Assembly: GCA_002298925.1 (NCBI GenBank)
Contig: DBMM01000051.1
Span: 1 to 35,225, forward strand
Source of the DNA: Geobacter sp. UBA698
Lineage (GTDB): Bacteria; Desulfobacterota; Desulfuromonadia; Geobacterales; Pseudopelobacteraceae
Length of the DNA stretch: 35,225 bases
Direction of reading: 5' to 3'
Shown here: positions 33,061 to 35,225 of the stretch, piece by piece
Layout of the letters: every line of letters begins with the position of its first letter
How positions within the stretch are numbered: the first letter of the stretch is position 1
Notes under the pieces: generated by a model
Told to the model about the DNA's origin: nothing
The model's database searches: none
Seen by the model: only the letters and a program-made list of their open reading frames with translations
Position numbers and translations under genes: made by a program

Positions 33061-33561
33061 ATGGCCAAACTATTCAACATACCGTTCCCACCAATATTAG
33101 ACACCTCCAGTGGTGACATCATCCGTGATTTTTTCAATCCCGCGCTTGCTGCATCCGTGCGCTATGATCGCGGAGTTGGTTTCTTCAGCGCCTCGTGGTT
33201 GCGGCTGGCGGCAAAGGGTATGATCGAGTTTGCTGCCAACAGTGGCCGGGCAAGGTGGGTGATGAGTCCGATTCTGGGTGAAGCTGACTGGGAGGCGTTG
33301 CAGGAGAGGAGCGACGCCCGGCAGGACGACATATTGAAGCTGACACTTGAAATCAGTATTGCGGATTTAAAGAATACTCTTGAGCAGGAAGCCCATTCCG
33401 CGCTTGCCTGGCTGGTAGCAGACGGCATCCTGGATTTCAAACTGGCCATGCCTCGTAACAAGCTTGATCAGGGCGAGTTTCATGACAAGTTCGAGGTTTT
33501 GTTAAGTCGTAGCGTGCCCCCAATTTCCTTGCAGACGATACCAAATGAGTCTTTCTTATGA
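33061..33561 (+). pseudogene. N-terminal fragment of a PLD-like/helicase-related protein
   Basis: The 166-aa frame begins like the phospholipase-D-type N-terminal domain of large DEAD/DEAH (SNF2-like) helicases found in defence islands: TSSGDIIRDFFNPALAASVRYDRGVGFFSASWLRLAAKGMIEF. It continues DILDFKLAMP-like to GEFHDKF, where the HxK of the first PLD motif is reached. After about residue 143 the sequence becomes unrelated and stops. The helicase body, normally several hundred residues more, is absent, so this is a truncated remnant. No ribosome site precedes the ATG. The stop overlaps the BRO gene start by 4 nt. Confidence 0.6.
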
Positions 33562-34403
33562 CAAATGCTGAACTAATACGTGTTGCTGTTTTTGAAGGAA
33601 AACATATACGTAAAATTTTCCATGAAGATAGATGGTGGTTCGCAGTAATTGACATTGTGGAAGTGCTCACCGGCAGCAGTATTCCCAAACGATACTGGAG
33701 TGATCTCAAGAGAAAGCTTACCAAGGAAGGTTATTTCGAGTTGTACGAAAAAATCGTACAACTGAAATTTGCCGCAGCTGATGGCAAGTATTACGCCACT
33801 GACTGTGCCGACACAGAGACCATGTTCCGCATCATCCAGTCAATTCCCTCGCCGAAAGTAGAGCCGCTTAAACGATGGCTGGCAAAAGTCGGGAAAGAGC
33901 GGATTGACGAAATAGAGAATCCCGAACTGTCCATGGAACGGATGAAGATCCTTTATGAGAAGAAGGGGTATCCGAAGGAGTGGATCGACAAACGGATGCG
34001 GGGAATTGCCGTAAGGCAGGACCTTACCGACGAGTGGCAGAACCGGGGGGCTGGTGCAGGGCTGGAGTATGCAATACTGACCAACGAAATAATGCAGGGG
34101 GCTTTTGACCTGAAGGTAGAGGATTACAAACAGGTCAAAGGGCTTGAACGGGAAAACCTGCGCGATCACATGACCGATATGGAATTGATTTTGACCATGC
34201 TGGCTGAGGCTACGACAACAAAACTTCACCGGGATCGTGATACCAAGGGATTTGAACCGCTGAAGAAGGATGCTCAGGAGGGTGGTGCCGTGGCTGGCAG
34301 CACGCGCAGGGATATTGAGAAGCGGTCGGGTAAGCCGGTGGTGACGGGAGAAAATTTCAAGGTTTTGACGGGTAAGGGGCGGAAGAAACCTGAGCTTGTT
34401 TAA
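33558..34403 (+). CDS. BRO-N domain protein (phage-antirepressor-like)
   Basis: A 281-aa protein. The N-terminal BRO-N domain (about 5-110) contains RVAVFEGKHIRKIFHEDRWWFAVIDIVEVLTGSSIPKRYWSDLKRKL and ETMFRIIQSIPSPKVEPLKRWLAKVG. The C-terminal part has helical segments (SMERMKILYEKKGYPKEWIDKRMRGI, ELILTMLAEATTTKLHRDRDTKGFEPLKKDAQEGG). BRO-N proteins occur in phages and mobile islands, probably binding DNA; the exact role is unknown. The last 68 codons belong to the first unit of a 281-bp tandem duplication. The start overlaps the truncated helicase by 4 nt. Confidence 0.82.
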   Translation: MTNAELIRVAVFEGKHIRKIFHEDRWWFAVIDIVEVLTGSSIPKRYWSDLKRKLTKEGYFELYEKIVQLKFAAADGKYYATDCADTETMFRIIQSIPSPKVEPLKRWLAKVGKERIDEIENPELSMERMKILYEKKGYPKEWIDKRMRGIAVRQDLTDEWQNRGAGAGLEYAILTNEIMQGAFDLKVEDYKQVKGLERENLRDHMTDMELILTMLAEATTTKLHRDRDTKGFEPLKKDAQEGGAVAGSTRRDIEKRSGKPVVTGENFKVLTGKGRKKPELV

Positions 34404-34474
34404 TGTTTGGATGTTAAAGAGATTTTTGCGCGACTTCTTTTAATAGAAAAATAGATAACAGCGTCCCTTAGGCC
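34194..34474 (+). repeat. 281-bp tandem direct repeat, copy 1
   Basis: Covers the last 70 codons of the BRO gene plus about 71 nt downstream. It is followed directly by copy 2. By eye the two differ at one position (A at 34470, G at 34751). Confidence 0.95.
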
Positions 34475-34755
34475 ACCATGCTGGCTGAGGCTACGACAAC
34501 AAAACTTCACCGGGATCGTGATACCAAGGGATTTGAACCGCTGAAGAAGGATGCTCAGGAGGGTGGTGCCGTGGCTGGCAGCACGCGCAGGGATATTGAG
34601 AAGCGGTCGGGTAAGCCGGTGGTGACGGGAGAAAATTTCAAGGTTTTGACGGGTAAGGGGCGGAAGAAACCTGAGCTTGTTTAATGTTTGGATGTTAAAG
34701 AGATTTTTGCGCGACTTCTTTTAATAGAAAAATAGATAACAGCGTCCCTTGGGCC
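34475..34755 (+). repeat. 281-bp tandem direct repeat, copy 2
   Basis: Same as copy 1 except for one base. Similarity ends after GGCC at 34752-34755, where the transposase remnant begins. It carries a second, detached copy of the BRO C-terminus. Confidence 0.95.
34478..34684 (+). pseudogene. Duplicated C-terminal fragment of the BRO protein
   Basis: A 68-codon frame identical to residues 214-281 of the BRO protein. It arises solely from the tandem duplication. It lacks the BRO-N domain and any ribosome site (GGCCACC precedes the ATG), so it is probably not translated. Confidence 0.85.
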
Positions 34756-34765
34756 TCTACCTAGT

Positions 34766-35188
34766 GTGTTTGTTGAAGAGATGACCGGAAAAGAACATAA
34801 AAATCCGTTTCAGCAGATGGTGGCTTCAACCATGCTCGGCACTCCGGAATTCGTTGCAGCTATTCAGGAGCAGCACCTGGACGGTAAATCACCTCATCGC
34901 AATCTCCCTGCATTGAAACAGTTAAAGGGTAAGCCGACCATAGATCAAATACTGGAGATAACGGGAAATGTACTCAATGCCGACGAGAAGCTTGCAACAA
35001 AGGTAGCCATACATCTTTGTCACCGATACAGCGGAGCAAAACTGAAAGAGATTGGCGAGCGGTTTGGGGTCAAGGAGTCCGCAGTATCACAGTCAAGCGG
35101 GAGGTTTGCAGTGGAGCAGGGAAAGGACGAGCAGCTCCAGAATATTGTGACTGAATTGGTGAAACGGCTAAATCTGTGCAATGTGTAG
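34766..35188 (+). pseudogene. C-terminal remnant of a RAYT-like (Y1/REP-associated) transposase
   Basis: A 140-aa frame starting at a GTG with no ribosome site, open back to a stop at 34733. It starts FVEEMTGKEHKNPFQQMVASTMLGTPEFVAAIQEQHLDGK, which I recognise from the C-terminal half of Y1/REP-associated tyrosine transposases of this lineage. It ends with a DnaA domain IV-like helix-turn-helix (KVAIHLCHRYSGAKLKEIGERFGVKESAVSQSSGRF). The catalytic HUH/Tyr domain is missing and the fragment joins the end of the tandem repeat at about 34756, so the gene is inactive. The family call is from memory of related sequences. Confidence 0.6.
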
Positions 35189-35194
35189 CCCTGA

Positions 35195-35225
35195 CACCCT
35201 TGTTCGCCCCCACCCTTGTTCGCCC
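35195..35225 (+). repeat. Short direct repeat at the window edge
   Basis: CACCCTTGTTCGCCC occurs at 35195-35209 and again at 35211-35225, with period 16. The window ends inside or at the end of the second unit, so the length of the array is unknown. Confidence 0.8.

Noticed and set aside
34194..34755. Repeat region considered as a CRISPR array or integron cassette
   Set aside because: There are only two 281-bp units with no spacers, and the units contain part of a coding sequence.

Overview
The window looks like a chromosome segment of a Geobacter-type bacterium (Geobacterales, Desulfuromonadota, formerly Deltaproteobacteria). This rests on the gene repertoire: a heme-sensing hybrid histidine kinase, an indolepyruvate:ferredoxin oxidoreductase / phenylacetate-CoA ligase / ACT protein / Liv transporter run, MCE and FecR-type envelope genes, and a RAYT-like transposase remnant. 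Species assignment from sequence alone is not possible. I could run no database search, so all family calls are from motif recognition.

Layout, left half. 1-4 kb: the 3' part of a hotdog thioesterase, a membrane hybrid kinase with a CxxCH heme site, a YrdC/Sua5 protein and a small membrane protein. 4.1-5.5 kb: metY (O-acetylhomoserine sulfhydrylase) alone, ending in a clear intrinsic terminator. 5.5-10.1 kb: a tightly overlapped operon queD-queE-creatininase family-unknown small gene-rlmD-TPR protein, i.e. 7-deazaguanine synthesis and rRNA modification. 10.1-13.3 kb: an IHF/HU-like protein, then three exported proteins (OmpA-type barrel protein, small secreted protein, lipoprotein). 13.3-15.8 kb: a Na/Pi cotransporter-like protein translationally coupled to a Ppx/GppA phosphatase.

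Middle. 15.8-20.1 kb on the minus strand: FecR/DUF6600-type protein, an ABC ATPase-like protein that has lost all its catalytic motifs, an MlaD/MCE protein and a TPR lipoprotein. No MlaE permease is present. 20.4-31.0 kb on the plus strand: iorA-iorB-beta carbonic anhydrase-paaK-ACT protein-two tandem livK genes-terminator-livH-livM-livG-livF-terminator. This looks like uptake of (aromatic or branched-chain) amino acids plus conversion of aryl-pyruvates or aryl-acetates to acyl-CoAs. The carbonic anhydrase may handle the CO2 released by the oxidoreductase.

Right end. 31.0-35.2 kb is an accessory, decaying island. It holds a MITE-like palindromic element whose right end supplies a promoter for a Phd/ParE toxin-antitoxin pair, a frameshifted NadS-type antitoxin, and a GxxExxY gene enclosed by 34-bp near-perfect inverted repeats. 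It also holds a truncated PLD/helicase N-terminus, a BRO-N gene whose 3' end is in a 281-bp tandem duplication, and the C-terminal remnant of a RAYT-like transposase. The best candidates for something undescribed are the inverted-repeat-bounded GxxExxY unit and the pseudo-ATPase MCE operon.
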